Assembly (NCBI RefSeq): GCF_008123425.1
Contig: NZ_VSSS01000023.1
Coordinates: forward strand, 1-64,000
DNA from: Bradyrhizobium rifense
Lineage (GTDB): Bacteria > Pseudomonadota > Alphaproteobacteria > Rhizobiales > Xanthobacteraceae
Reading direction: 5' to 3'
DNA: 64,000 nt
Made by a program: the position numbers and the translations under genes
The notes under the pieces: model-generated
Seen by the model: the letters and a program-made list of their open reading frames with translations, nothing else
What the model was told of the DNA's origin: nothing
The model's database searches: none
In this document: piece by piece, positions 1-8,173 of the stretch
How positions within the stretch are numbered: position 1 is the stretch's first letter
Layout: each line of letters begins with the position of its first letter

Positions 1-19
1 AGATGTGTATAAGAGACAG
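1..19. other. Tn5/Nextera mosaic-end adapter remnant
   Basis: The first 19 bases, AGATGTGTATAAGAGACAG, are exactly the Tn5 transposase mosaic end used in Nextera libraries. This is library-adapter sequence left at a contig end. The natural chromosome starts no earlier than base 20, and bases just after it should be treated with caution. Confidence 0.95.
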
Positions 20-105
20 ATCTGCCAAAGTAGTGCTAGTTCCGGCCGCGCCAATCCCGGGGCGATCGTTGCAATCAGACTCCGCCAACTTTCGAGCCGC
101 GCGAG

Positions 106-333
106 CTACCACCCAACCCCGGCCCAGCGCCGTCCGAACACCGGCGGCTTGGTCTTCACGGCCGACCAGCTGAAGAAGTGATGCTTCCCCGACCAGGAGT
201 GCACCACGCCGCTGCAGATGCTGCATTTGAACTGGCCTGAATGCGGCTCGGCGTGCTCTTCCCTTGTCGCGGTGTAGTTCATGCTGCAACCGGGGCAGGT
301 GAATTCTTCGATCGTCCAGAGACTGTTGGCCAT
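106..333 (-). CDS. small zinc-ribbon-like hypothetical protein
   Basis: A 75-residue protein starting MANSLWTIEEF. It has two CxxC pairs (CPGC near residue 13 and CSIC near residue 37) separated by about 20 residues, the layout of a zinc ribbon, then a basic aromatic tail. Histidines near residues 27 and 30 could also bind metal. The start at 333 is preferred because the upstream extension has no conserved character. No function is assigned. The gene is monocistronic next to the contig end. Confidence 0.6.
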   Translation of the reverse strand: MANSLWTIEEFTCPGCSMNYTATREEHAEPHSGQFKCSICSGVVHSWSGKHHFFSWSAVKTKPPVFGRRWAGVGW

Positions 334-647
334 TGCACCGCAATTCTGTTTGGGACCTCGAGGCAAAGCGTAAGGGCGGGCCTTTGCATCGGCGTAAATC
401 GGCCGGCTGAAATCCGGTTAATCGTCGTTAGCCAAACCGGGCTCCGGCCGCGATATTGGGGGATTTTCCCGATCTTCTGAGGGCGCGTCCGGGCGCCTTC
501 GTCACAGCGGTTTCATCTTGAAGCACGACGCGGCCGGTCCCCGAGGGGCCGTGCGCGCGCCCGGTCGTCTTGACGCCCGGCTCCTGGCTGGCAATAACCC
601 TAGCCCGCGCAAGTGCCGGAACTCGCGTTGATGCCGCAAGGAAAGCC
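334..647. other. intergenic region without recognised gene
   Basis: About 310 bases between the minus-strand zinc-ribbon gene and the AI-2E-type permease. It should hold both divergent promoters. I see no clear promoter hexamers, RNA gene or repeat. An open frame at 241-480 on the plus strand looks like a shadow of the small minus-strand gene. Confidence 0.4.
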
Positions 648-1763
648 GTGCCTGTGAAAAGTCTGCGTCAGCTCCTGACGGGCGAGGACGTCATCCAGCT
701 CGTAATCCGCCTCGGTTTGCTGGCGCTGCTGATCCTGTGGACGCTCTACATCATCCGGCCGTTCATCCCGATCCTGGCCTGGAGCGGCGTGCTCGCGGTC
801 GCGTTCTATCCGGCCTTCAGCTGGGTCTCCAAGGTCCTCGGCGGCCGGCCCAAGACCGCGGCTGCGATCCTTACCCTGATCACGCTCGGCATCGTCCTCG
901 GCCCGGCCACATGGCTCGGCGTGAGCGCCGTGGACGGGGGCAGGGAGCTGGCGCACCAGCTCGGCACCGGCGACCTCGCGCTCCAGACGGCGCCGGAGTC
1001 GATCAAGTCATGGCCGGTGATCGGCCCGACGCTCTACGAGCTCTGGGACCAGGCCTATAACAACATCCGCGCCGTGCTGCGCGAGGTCGCGCCCTATCTG
1101 CAGCCGTTGGCGGGACCGCTGTTGTCGCTCGCAGGCGATGCCAGCCTCGGCACGCTCCAGTTCCTGGTCTCGGTGTTCGTGGCCGGCTTCCTGTTTCCGC
1201 ACGGGCCGCGATTGGTCGCGGCCGGGCGCGGTTTCCTCTCGCGCATCGTGCCGGAGCAGGGCGAGCATTTTCTCGAACTGGGCGGCGCCACCATCCGCGC
1301 GGTGGCGCAAGGCGTGATCGGCGTCGCCATCGTGCAGGCGCTGCTTGCCGGCATCGGCTTCAAGCTCGCGGCCGTGCCGAGCGCCGGCCTGCTCGCCTTC
1401 ATCGTGCTGTTGCTGTCGATCGTGCAGATCGGCGCTTTCCTCGTGCTGCTGCCGGTGATCATCTGGATCTGGACCGCCAAGGACGTCACCACGGCGCTGG
1501 TGTTCACCGTGTTCTTCGTCCTGGTCGGCTTCCTCGACACCATGCTGAAGCCGCTCGTGATGGGACGCGGTCTCAACACGCCGACCATCGTGATCTTCGT
1601 CGGCGTGATCGGCGGCACACTCGCCCACGGCATCGTCGGCCTGTTCATCGGGCCGATCATCCTGTCGGTGGCGTGGGAAATGGCGGCGGCGTGGATCCGG
1701 ACCGAGGACCGAACCGCGGCGGCGAAGCCGAATGCGATGCCGCCAGCCGACGAGGTTCGCTAG
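648..1763 (+). CDS. AI-2E family (PerM/UPF0118) transporter
   Basis: A polytopic inner-membrane protein of the AI-2E exporter-like (PerM) superfamily. The order is two N-terminal hydrophobic segments (including LLALLILWTLYIIRPFIPIL), a soluble central helical part, then about five C-terminal segments with the family's glycine-rich ends (FVGVIGGTLAHGIVGLFIGP). The frame is open from 570. I place the start at GTG 648 (VPVKSLRQLL) because AAGGA lies 5 bases upstream; GTG 654 is the alternative. At about 371 residues it fits the family. The substrate is unknown; few members transport AI-2, and ion or organic-solute roles are known for some. Confidence 0.85.
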   Translation: MPVKSLRQLLTGEDVIQLVIRLGLLALLILWTLYIIRPFIPILAWSGVLAVAFYPAFSWVSKVLGGRPKTAAAILTLITLGIVLGPATWLGVSAVDGGRELAHQLGTGDLALQTAPESIKSWPVIGPTLYELWDQAYNNIRAVLREVAPYLQPLAGPLLSLAGDASLGTLQFLVSVFVAGFLFPHGPRLVAAGRGFLSRIVPEQGEHFLELGGATIRAVAQGVIGVAIVQALLAGIGFKLAAVPSAGLLAFIVLLLSIVQIGAFLVLLPVIIWIWTAKDVTTALVFTVFFVLVGFLDTMLKPLVMGRGLNTPTIVIFVGVIGGTLAHGIVGLFIGPIILSVAWEMAAAWIRTEDRTAAAKPNAMPPADEVR

Positions 1764-1826
1764 CCGGGTAGCCCCGAAGGGCTGCCTCAGGGCAATCGCA
1801 TTTGGGAGCGCTTCCCCTGTGGCAAT

Positions 1827-1866
1827 CCTTCGAGACGCCCGCCGTTGGCGGGCCCTCAGGATGAGG
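1827..1866 (-). repeat. palindromic intergenic repeat, copy A
   Basis: Read on the minus strand this begins CCTCATCCTGAGGGCCCGCC and ends CGTCTCGAAGG, with an internal GC-rich hairpin. It matches copy B at 1911-1955 in inverted orientation. Elements of this form are widespread between genes in Bradyrhizobium and Rhodopseudomonas. Confidence 0.75.
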
Positions 1867-1910
1867 ACCGAGTGTGCGGCCGTAGTTTGACGAGCGCCGA
1901 TGCCGCTTAG

Positions 1911-1955
1911 CCTCATCCTGAGGAGACCGCGAAGCGGTCGTCTCGAAGGACGAGG
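1911..1955 (+). repeat. palindromic intergenic repeat, copy B
   Basis: CCTCATCCTGAGG, then a hairpin (GACCGC-GAA-GCGGTC), then GTCTCGAAGGACGAGG. It lies 44 bases from copy A in the opposite orientation, so the pair could fold into one large stem downstream of the AI-2E-type permease gene. Confidence 0.75.
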
Positions 1956-2075
1956 CGCGCACTCAGGTCGTGCAAATGCCATATGCGATCGCCCGGCTGG
2001 GCCGCCTGGACGTTTGCCGCACCTCGCATGCGTGTGGATAACGATGGGTACCGACGGTATCCGGGGCGGTCGACA

Positions 2076-2101
2076 AACTTGTCTAATGAAATAGACAAGT
2101 T
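2076..2101. promoter_or_regulatory. perfect 10-bp inverted repeat, candidate operator
   Basis: AACTTGTCTA, six bases, TAGACAAGTT: a perfect 10-bp palindrome just upstream of the NUDIX gene. The form (TGTCTA...TAGACA) is typical of TetR-class operators. No TetR gene is in the window, so the regulator would be encoded elsewhere. Confidence 0.5.
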
Positions 2102-2140
2102 ACGATGGCGCGATTCTGTTTTCAGTTTGCGACAGTTGTA

Positions 2141-2533
2141 ATGGCGAAGTCTTCCAAGCTGGTGGCCGCCAAGCGCGGCAAGGTTCTGTTGGTCAGGCGA
2201 CGGTCGGACGGCCTCTGGATGTTCCCGGGCGGCCGAAAGCGTGCGCGCGAGTCCGACAAGGACTGCCTGCGCCGCGAGATCAAGGAGGAATTGCCCAAAC
2301 TGAAGCTCGGCCGGATCAGCCTCTGGAAGGAAGTCACGGCCAAGAACAAGCGTTCCGGGCGCAAGATGAGCGATGCGATCTTCATCGCCAAGAACGCCAA
2401 AGGACGCCTGGCGATCGGCGACAAGAAGGAGCTCGACCGCGCCGCCTGGCAGAAGCCGCGCGGGATCCGTCTGACCGCCACCTCGCGCTACATCCGCGAT
2501 CGCCTGTTTCCGCGGAAGCCGCGGCGGAGCTAG
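2141..2533 (+). CDS. NUDIX hydrolase
   Basis: A 130-residue protein with a NUDIX box, G-x5-E-x7-REIKEEL, at about residues 31-53. The REx2EE core that binds the divalent metal is intact; the glycine after EE is replaced by Pro/Lys. The family cleaves nucleoside diphosphates linked to another moiety; the substrate here is unknown. I place the start at MAKSSKL (2141) rather than ATG 2105, because the 2105 extension lies directly against the palindrome at 2076-2101. Neither start has a strong Shine-Dalgarno. MutT-like repair of oxidised nucleotides is possible but unproven. Confidence 0.8.
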   Translation: MAKSSKLVAAKRGKVLLVRRRSDGLWMFPGGRKRARESDKDCLRREIKEELPKLKLGRISLWKEVTAKNKRSGRKMSDAIFIAKNAKGRLAIGDKKELDRAAWQKPRGIRLTATSRYIRDRLFPRKPRRS

Positions 2534-2657
2534 TCGCGCAGGGTGTGACAAATCGTCCGATTATTCCCCGCGAATGTGTGAACCAGTTCACAAGCTGCCA
2601 CGGCGAGGGCTGCTATAGACACGTCATTGCCTTACCAATCCATTTTCCTTGAAACGC

Positions 2658-2686
2658 CCCCAGTGCTTCCGCGCACTGGGGTTTTT
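2658..2686 (+). terminator. rho-independent terminator-like hairpin
   Basis: CCCCAGTGC, loop TTCCGC, GCACTGGGG, then TTTTT: a 9-bp stem followed by a U-run. It lies 125 bases past the NUDIX stop, so it could end that transcript or a short RNA starting near 2615 (TATAGA at 2614-2619). Confidence 0.7.
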
Positions 2687-2778
2687 CGCGTTTGGAGGTA
2701 ACCCAGTTGCAGCCGCCGTATCTGCTCCTTTTTGCGGAACAGCCAAATGCATCGGCTACGGGCCCATGACTGTCTTCT

Positions 2779-2798
2779 GCCGCAAGCAACGGAATGTC
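2779..2798 (+). repeat. 20-bp repeat left of the epoxide-hydrolase gene
   Basis: GCCGCAAGCAACGGAATGTC; 19 of 20 bases match 4025-4044 in the same orientation. The two copies bracket the single gene at 3037-3999. The surrounding 2534-3036 interval has no coding potential I can support. Confidence 0.6.
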
Positions 2799-3036
2799 AG
2801 CCTTCGGGCTGGAAGCGGACCACGGACGGACCGCGCAGGGAAGCCCGGTTGTGACCCGAAGCCGACCTTGCGCCGATGCTGCCGGAGGCGGGTGCGGGCT
2901 CGAAGATAAATTCGTAGAGCATGTCGTTTTGGCGGTCCGCCGTTCGACTGGGTGTCGGCGGAGCCCCTTCGGTTGTGGCTGGAGCTCACAATGTGACTGA
3001 TTAGCTATCAGATCAATGATCTTGCGGAGGTTGGCA

Positions 3037-3999
3037 ATGACGATCTCACTTCGATTTATAGAGACAAATGGCATTCGAATGCACCTGGCCGAAGCAGGGA
3101 GCGGCCCCACCGTGCTTCTCTGCCATGGCTTTCCGGAGTGCTGGTATTCGTGGCGGCACCAATTGGAAGCGCTCGCTGCCGCCGGATATCGCGCCATCGC
3201 GCCCGACATGCGCGGTTATGGGCAGACGGACAAACCGGATGCGATCGATCAATACACTCTATTGCATTTGACCGGAGACATGGTCGGATTGCTCGACGCG
3301 ATCGGCACGGATCAAGCAGTCGTTGTCGGACATGATTGGGGAGCGCCGGTCGCTTGGCGCTGCGCTCTGTTTAGACCGGATCGATTTAGGGCTGTCGTTG
3401 GCTTGAGCGTGCCGTTTCCGGTACGTGGTCCCGACCGACCAAGCACTGTCATGCCGAGGGCCGAAAAGCAGCGCTTCTATCAACTGTATTTCCAGACGCC
3501 GGGCGTTGCCGAGGCAGAACTCGAAAAAGACGTCCACAACGCAATCAAGACGACATTGTTCGCCCTATCTGGCGATGCGCCGGTTGAGGATCCTGCGTCG
3601 CTCACGATGCTTCCTAGTGAGGGGGGGTGGCTTGATGGGAAGCCTACAACCCAATCATTGCCGACGTGGCTCACGGACAGTGACATCGAATTTTACGTTG
3701 AGGAGTTCAAGCGCACCGGCTTTGGAGGAGGTTTGAATTGGTATCGCAACATTGATCGCAATTGGGAGTTGCTCGCACCATGGTCCGGCGCAAAGGTTAA
3801 GGTCCCGGCACTCTATGTCGTTGGCGATCGAGACGGGGTTTACAGATCGCCGAGTTGGAGCCATCTCGTCCCTAGCCTGAAACAGTTCGTGCCCTTGCTT
3901 CGCGAGACAATAGTCTTGAAAGGTTGCGGTCATTGGACTCAGCAAGAGCGCGCCAAAGACGTAAGCAATGCGCTCCTGGAATTCCTGAAACAGTTATAG
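3037..3999 (+). CDS. alpha/beta hydrolase, epoxide hydrolase-like
   Basis: A 320-residue alpha/beta-fold hydrolase. The oxyanion-hole motif HGFPECWYSWRHQ sits near residue 32 and the nucleophile elbow GHDWGAP near residue 98, with Asp as nucleophile as in epoxide hydrolases and haloalkane dehalogenases. The late acid lies in VVGDRDGVY and the catalytic His in CGHWTQQE. ATG 3037 has GGAGG about 6 bases upstream. The likely reaction is hydrolysis of an epoxide to a diol; a dehalogenase role is the alternative. By eye its base composition is less GC-rich than its neighbours, and 20-bp repeats lie on both sides, suggesting transfer as a single-gene cassette. Confidence 0.85.
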   Translation: MTISLRFIETNGIRMHLAEAGSGPTVLLCHGFPECWYSWRHQLEALAAAGYRAIAPDMRGYGQTDKPDAIDQYTLLHLTGDMVGLLDAIGTDQAVVVGHDWGAPVAWRCALFRPDRFRAVVGLSVPFPVRGPDRPSTVMPRAEKQRFYQLYFQTPGVAEAELEKDVHNAIKTTLFALSGDAPVEDPASLTMLPSEGGWLDGKPTTQSLPTWLTDSDIEFYVEEFKRTGFGGGLNWYRNIDRNWELLAPWSGAKVKVPALYVVGDRDGVYRSPSWSHLVPSLKQFVPLLRETIVLKGCGHWTQQERAKDVSNALLEFLKQL

Positions 4000-4024
4000 A
4001 TCGCGAACGGGCACTTGCGTAGAC

Positions 4025-4044
4025 GCGGCAAGCAACGGAATGTC
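4025..4044 (+). repeat. 20-bp repeat right of the epoxide-hydrolase gene
   Basis: GCGGCAAGCAACGGAATGTC, 19/20 identical to 2779-2798. The rest of the 4000-4226 gap has no gene I can support. Confidence 0.6.
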
Positions 4045-4226
4045 GCGTTTTGGCCCGAATGCGAAGTAGCGGCGCACCTCGTTGAGGTCCGCTGAGTGAG
4101 GCATAGCGGACTACATTTGCGCAGGTTGAGTATTTCGCATTTTGACCCGTTGCTGACGTCGGTGAGACCTTCGTTTGCCCCCTCAGCGATCGCAGTTGTT
4201 AAGATCATCCGATATGTTTGGGCGAT

Positions 4227-4508
4227 CTAACCACCTTGTCTCACACCATCGAGAAATTGCTCCTTTTCGCCAGGCGCATATCCCTGACAAGCGCCGAAAT
4301 ACGGTTCAGGTTTGTCGCAGTCCGGGGTGCCGGACCGGTCTTGGAGCGGCAGGCGAGGTGGCGCGTAGGCAAAGCTCGAAGCGGAGCCCGGTGCGAACGT
4401 GCCCTGATTGGAGCGAACCTCAGCGTGCCGGTGGGTGTGGTGCGCCGGCGCCGCGTTCGCAACGCCGCACAGGGCGATCAAAAGGCCCAAGGCCAAAATG
4501 GAACGCAT
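4227..4508 (-). CDS. small secreted hypothetical protein
   Basis: A 93-residue protein with a clear Sec signal peptide (MRSILALGLLIALCGVANA, cleavage after ANA), then a His-rich stretch (HHTHRH) and a short mature domain with two cysteines. ATG 4508 has GGAG about 7 bases upstream. The signal peptide is nearly identical to that of the gene at 20706-20948, so the two are paralogs or share a leader module. The mature protein should be periplasmic. Function unknown. Confidence 0.7.
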   Translation of the reverse strand: MRSILALGLLIALCGVANAAPAHHTHRHAEVRSNQGTFAPGSASSFAYAPPRLPLQDRSGTPDCDKPEPYFGACQGYAPGEKEQFLDGVRQGG

Positions 4509-4871
4509 TGCATTTTCTCCAATCGAGAACCACGCCTGCTTAGCTAGGGATTGGGTCACGCCGTTCCAACGAGTCCTGCTTCACGATTAGTCAAATCGGT
4601 GGCACCACTCGCGCGGGGCGTCTACTTCATCCTGGTTAGGCAAATCCTATGACCGGTCCGGCACCCGCGAGAACGCGATGGTCTCAAACGATTTGAGAAC
4701 GGCCTGCGGCGGGCTGGTTTCCGCAATGAGACGATCTGAGGTTGGCGGAATTTCCGCTGTTGGCCCATCTGCGACCTCAGGAAATGTCCGCATTTCGGCC
4801 GCTGTTGGTGGATGACCGGACATCAGTTGGCCGGCCATCCAACAAGTGCACACCGAAGAACGCGGCGCTGC
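4509..4871. other. intergenic region, no gene recognised
   Basis: About 360 bases between the secreted protein and the YciI gene. It contains imperfect GGAAATGTCCGC and GGACAT stretches resembling decayed intergenic sequence around 2.8 and 4.0 kb. A 68-codon minus-strand frame at 4647-4853 has no convincing ribosome-binding site or composition and is not called. Confidence 0.4.
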
Positions 4872-5159
4872 TCAGCCTTGCCGCCGCAGGAAGCCGGTGA
4901 TCGTGACCTTCTCCCAGATGCCGGCCGCTGCGAACGGATCGGCGTGATTGAAGGCCTCGACCTCGGCGCGGCCGGGCGCCTCGATCAGGAACAGGCTGCC
5001 GATCATGGTGGTGCCGTCGTCGGCGACCAGCGGTCCCGACATCACGATCTTGACGCCGAAGCGCGAGGTGTCGCCGAGGAAGGCCTTGTGGGCATCGTAA
5101 TTGGCAAGCCGCGTCGGCAGCGCGCCGGTGCGGTCGATGGCGTGGATGGCAAACAGCAT
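4872..5159 (-). CDS. YciI family protein
   Basis: A 95-residue YCII-domain protein (dimeric ferredoxin-like alpha/beta barrel). It begins MLFAIHAIDRTG, has the family's conserved His/Asp region (YDAHKAFLGD), and ends with the DPFAAAGIWEKVTITGF segment typical of the fold. ATG 5159 has GGAGA just upstream. It is the last gene of the minus-strand catabolic unit, 70 bases after the solute-binding protein gene. YciI-like proteins in aromatic catabolic operons may isomerise or dehalogenate ring-cleavage products; that role here is inference. Confidence 0.8.
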   Translation of the reverse strand: MLFAIHAIDRTGALPTRLANYDAHKAFLGDTSRFGVKIVMSGPLVADDGTTMIGSLFLIEAPGRAEVEAFNHADPFAAAGIWEKVTITGFLRRQG

Positions 5160-5229
5160 GATGTCTCCGGGATTTTCGGGGACGGCTGTCATCTCAGCCG
5201 TCCCGGCGTTTGATCAGAACAGGCTGCGA

Positions 5230-6204
5230 CTACTTCGCGCTGAGCTTGCTGGCCTCTTCGAAGGTCGGGCAGACGCGCTGCTCGAGCGGCTGGTCGAAGG
5301 GCTGGTAATTGTCCTTGGTGATGACGGTCGGCTTCAGAACGATCTCATTGACGATCGGCTGGTTGCGCAAGCTGCGGACCGCCATCATGGTGCCGAGGCA
5401 TCCTTGGGCAAATCCGTTGTAGTCGCCGCTTGCGAGCAGCTTGCCGGACTTGATGGCGTCGATCGCCTCCTTGGTGCCGTTGATGCCGATCACCTGCGCC
5501 TTGCGGTTGGCGCCGTCGAGCGCCTCGATCGCGCCGACCGCCATGGCGTCGTTGGCAGCGAGCACGCCGTCGATCTGCGCATTCGACTGCATCAGGTTTT
5601 CCATGACCTGGAGCGCCTGAAGCCGCTGATAATTGCCGGGCTGCGAGGCCAGGAGCTTGGCGCCCGGATTTTCCTTCAGCGCGTCGTTGAAGCCGCGAAC
5701 GCGATCGACATTGGTCAGCGAGCCCTTGACGCCCTCGATGATGACGATGTTGCCCTTGCCGCCGAGCGTCTTGAGCAGGAAGCGCGCGGTCTCGAGCCCA
5801 AGGCTGTAATCGTCGGCGCCGACGAAAGAGAGGAATTTTCCGCCGGCGGAGCGGTCGGTGATGTTGACGACGGGAATCTTGGCATCGTTGATCTTCTCGA
5901 CGCCCGGAACCATCGCCTTGTAGTCGACCGGCGTGAACACGATCGCACTCGGCTTCTTCACCACGACGTCCTCGATCTGGCTGAGCTGCTCGGGGATCGA
6001 GTCCGGCTTGGTCGGAATGTACTGCAGGGTCTTGGCGTTCAGCGTCTTCGCCATGTTGTCGGCGCCGACCCGCACCGTCTGGAAGAACGGGTTGGTCTGG
6101 TTCTTGGTGAACACGGCAATGGTCTCGCCGTCGGCGCGCGCCTGCGTCGTGAAGGCGGCCGCCATCACGAGCGGCAGTGCGAGATAGCCCAGTCTCTGTT
6201 TCAT
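5230..6204 (-). CDS. sugar-type ABC transporter substrate-binding protein (CUT2/RbsB-like)
   Basis: A 324-residue periplasmic binding protein with an N-terminal signal peptide (MKQRLGYLALPLVMAAAFTTQARA). It has the type-I fold of ribose-class proteins: FTKNQTNPFFQTV near the mature start, a VGADDYSLGLETA segment before the hinge, and VLAANDAMAVGAIEAL late in the protein. ATG 6204 has GGAGA 5 bases upstream. With the two permeases and the ATPase upstream it completes a CUT2 importer. CUT2 systems usually carry monosaccharides, polyols or autoinducer-2, but the neighbours are aromatic-catabolic, so the ligand may be a glycoside or polyhydroxylated ring. Confidence 0.9.
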   Translation of the reverse strand: MKQRLGYLALPLVMAAAFTTQARADGETIAVFTKNQTNPFFQTVRVGADNMAKTLNAKTLQYIPTKPDSIPEQLSQIEDVVVKKPSAIVFTPVDYKAMVPGVEKINDAKIPVVNITDRSAGGKFLSFVGADDYSLGLETARFLLKTLGGKGNIVIIEGVKGSLTNVDRVRGFNDALKENPGAKLLASQPGNYQRLQALQVMENLMQSNAQIDGVLAANDAMAVGAIEALDGANRKAQVIGINGTKEAIDAIKSGKLLASGDYNGFAQGCLGTMMAVRSLRNQPIVNEIVLKPTVITKDNYQPFDQPLEQRVCPTFEEASKLSAK

Positions 6205-6251
6205 GTTCGTCTCCATCCCCATCTTGCTTTGTTGGATTGCTTGAAAACTCG

Positions 6252-7226
6252 TTACGTCCGGCGGCGGGTCTTCATGTCGAGCCAGACCGCGAGAATGACG
6301 ATGATGCCGGTGACCAGCGGCTGCCAATTGGCGCTGACTGACAACAGGTTCATGCCGTTCAGCACCAAGGTCAGGATCAGCGCGCCGATGAAGGTGCCGA
6401 ACACGGTGCCCACGCCGCCAAACAGCGAGGTGCCGCCGATCAGCACGGCCGCGATCGCGGGCAAGGTCAGGCTTTCGCCGATGTCGGCCTCCGCGGAGTT
6501 GAGCCGGGACAGGAAGATGATCGAGGCGAGCCCCGCCATGGTGCCGGAGACGGCGTAGACGAGCAGAAGGCGCCGTGTGACCGGAATGCCGGAGAGGCGG
6601 GCGGCAACGGGATTGGCGCCGATCGCATAGATCTCCTGGCCCCAGATCGTGCGCTGGGCAAACAGCGTTCCGATCCCGAGGAACACCAGCAGCAGATAGA
6701 CCGGGATCGGCAGGCCGAACAGATAGCCGCTGCCGATCTGGCGGAAGCCGGCGGGGAAGCCGTGCAGCGTCTCGCCCGCCATGTACCAGTAGGTCAGTCC
6801 GTTCAGCACCCAGAGCATGCCGTAGGTGGCGATGAACGAGGGGATGCGCAGCGCCGTCACCATGATGCCGTTGAGGAGGCCGACGATGCCGCCGCAGGCA
6901 AGCCCGGTCAGGATGCCGAGCGTGGGTGAGCCGGTGGTGTGGATCACGGTCCCGGCGACGCACGCGGACAGCGCGACATTGGCGCCGACCGAGAGATCGA
7001 GACCGGCGGTGAGCACCACCAGCGTCAGGCCCGAGGCGATGAAGAAGGTGAGGCTCGCCTGGCGCAGGACGTTGAGGATGTTGCCGAGGCTGAGGAAGGA
7101 GTCGTTCAACACCGCCAGCACGGCGCAGATCAGGAACACGGCGAGCAGCCGATAGAACAGCTGGATCGCGTCCTGGGACAGGAACGAACGTGGCGGCGAC
7201 AGAGCCTCCTTGGTGATGTCGGTCAT
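6252..7226 (-). CDS. ABC transporter permease (RbsC-like)
   Basis: A 324-residue inner-membrane permease of the BPD_transp_2 (ribose/xylose) family with about eight to ten hydrophobic segments. The SGLTLVVLTAGLDLSVGANV segment and the GGTSLFGGVGTVFGTFIGAL loop near the C-terminus, which contacts the ATPase, are both present. It overlaps the next permease by 4 bases, so translation is coupled. The two differing permeases probably form a heterodimer, unlike the RbsC homodimer. Confidence 0.9.
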   Translation of the reverse strand: MTDITKEALSPPRSFLSQDAIQLFYRLLAVFLICAVLAVLNDSFLSLGNILNVLRQASLTFFIASGLTLVVLTAGLDLSVGANVALSACVAGTVIHTTGSPTLGILTGLACGGIVGLLNGIMVTALRIPSFIATYGMLWVLNGLTYWYMAGETLHGFPAGFRQIGSGYLFGLPIPVYLLLVFLGIGTLFAQRTIWGQEIYAIGANPVAARLSGIPVTRRLLLVYAVSGTMAGLASIIFLSRLNSAEADIGESLTLPAIAAVLIGGTSLFGGVGTVFGTFIGALILTLVLNGMNLLSVSANWQPLVTGIIVILAVWLDMKTRRRT

Positions 7227-8173
7227 GTGCGGCTCCGCAGGCCGTCGAGGAACAGCGCGACAATGACGAGGACGCCGACGCTTGCGACCTGCACCGAGGA
7301 GGGCAGCGAGATCAAATTCAGCCCGTTGCGCAGCACGCCGACGGCGATGACGCCAAGGAGGGTGCCGAGCAGCCAGCCATTGCCGCGCTCGAACGAGGTG
7401 CCGCCGACCGCAACCGCCGCGATCGCATCGAACTCAAGCCCCAGCCCCGCGGTCGGATGCCCCGAATTCATGCGGGCGGTCATCAAGAGGCCGGCGATGC
7501 CGGCCATGGTGCCGCCGATTGCGTAGACCGCGATCAGGAGCTTGTTGGGCGACAGACCGGCATAGCGCAGCGCCTCGCGATTGCCGCCGAGCGCGAACAC
7601 ATAGCTGCCGAAGCGGGTGTGATAGAGCAGGCCGTGGAAGGCCACGTAAGTCACGAGCGCGATCACGACAGGCACGGGAATGCCGAGCAAGGTCGCCGAA
7701 TAGATGTCGCGGACGCTGTGGGGAATGCCGACCACGCTCTGGCCGTCGGAGACGATCAGAGACAGGCCCTGCGCCATGCCGAGAGTGCCGAGGGTGGCGA
7801 CGAAGGGCGGAATGCCGAGGATCGCGACCAGCCAGCCATTGACGATGCCGAAGGCCGCGCCGACCAGCACGCCTGCGCCCAGCCCAAGCAGCATCGATTG
7901 GGTCGCGAGCGAGACGATGGCGACGCAGAGCGAGGTCAGCGTCAGCACCGCGCCCATCGAGAGGTCGAGCCCCTCGGTCATGATGATCAGCGTCATCGGC
8001 AGCGCCAGCATGGTCAGGATGGTCGACTGCACCAGCACGTTGGAGAGATTGGCCGGCGTGAGGAAGCCGGGTGCGATCGCCCCGAACAGCACGATCAGGG
8101 TGCCGAGCACGATGGCGACGCCGGGAATGCGCTGCAGCGGATTGGGTTGTGAAACGACTGCGGCCTCACGCAT
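7223..8173 (-). CDS. ABC transporter permease (RbsC-like)
   Basis: A 316-residue second permease of the same family, with TEGLDLSMGAVLTL in the second third and GGTSFERGNGWLLGTLLGVI as the ATPase-contact loop. It overlaps the ATPase gene by 8 bases upstream and the other permease by 4 bases downstream. The extra, divergent permease argues for a heterodimeric channel. It is as long as typical RbsC. Confidence 0.9.
   Translation of the reverse strand: MREAAVVSQPNPLQRIPGVAIVLGTLIVLFGAIAPGFLTPANLSNVLVQSTILTMLALPMTLIIMTEGLDLSMGAVLTLTSLCVAIVSLATQSMLLGLGAGVLVGAAFGIVNGWLVAILGIPPFVATLGTLGMAQGLSLIVSDGQSVVGIPHSVRDIYSATLLGIPVPVVIALVTYVAFHGLLYHTRFGSYVFALGGNREALRYAGLSPNKLLIAVYAIGGTMAGIAGLLMTARMNSGHPTAGLGLEFDAIAAVAVGGTSFERGNGWLLGTLLGVIAVGVLRNGLNLISLPSSVQVASVGVLVIVALFLDGLRSRT

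Noticed and set aside
2613..3209. 198-codon minus-strand frame
   Set aside because: Overlaps a terminator hairpin and the start of the epoxide-hydrolase gene; composition not coding.
5230..7263. 677-codon frame appearing to fuse a permease region with the binding protein
   Set aside because: Only its last 324 codons are real; the upstream part is an out-of-frame reading of the permease gene.
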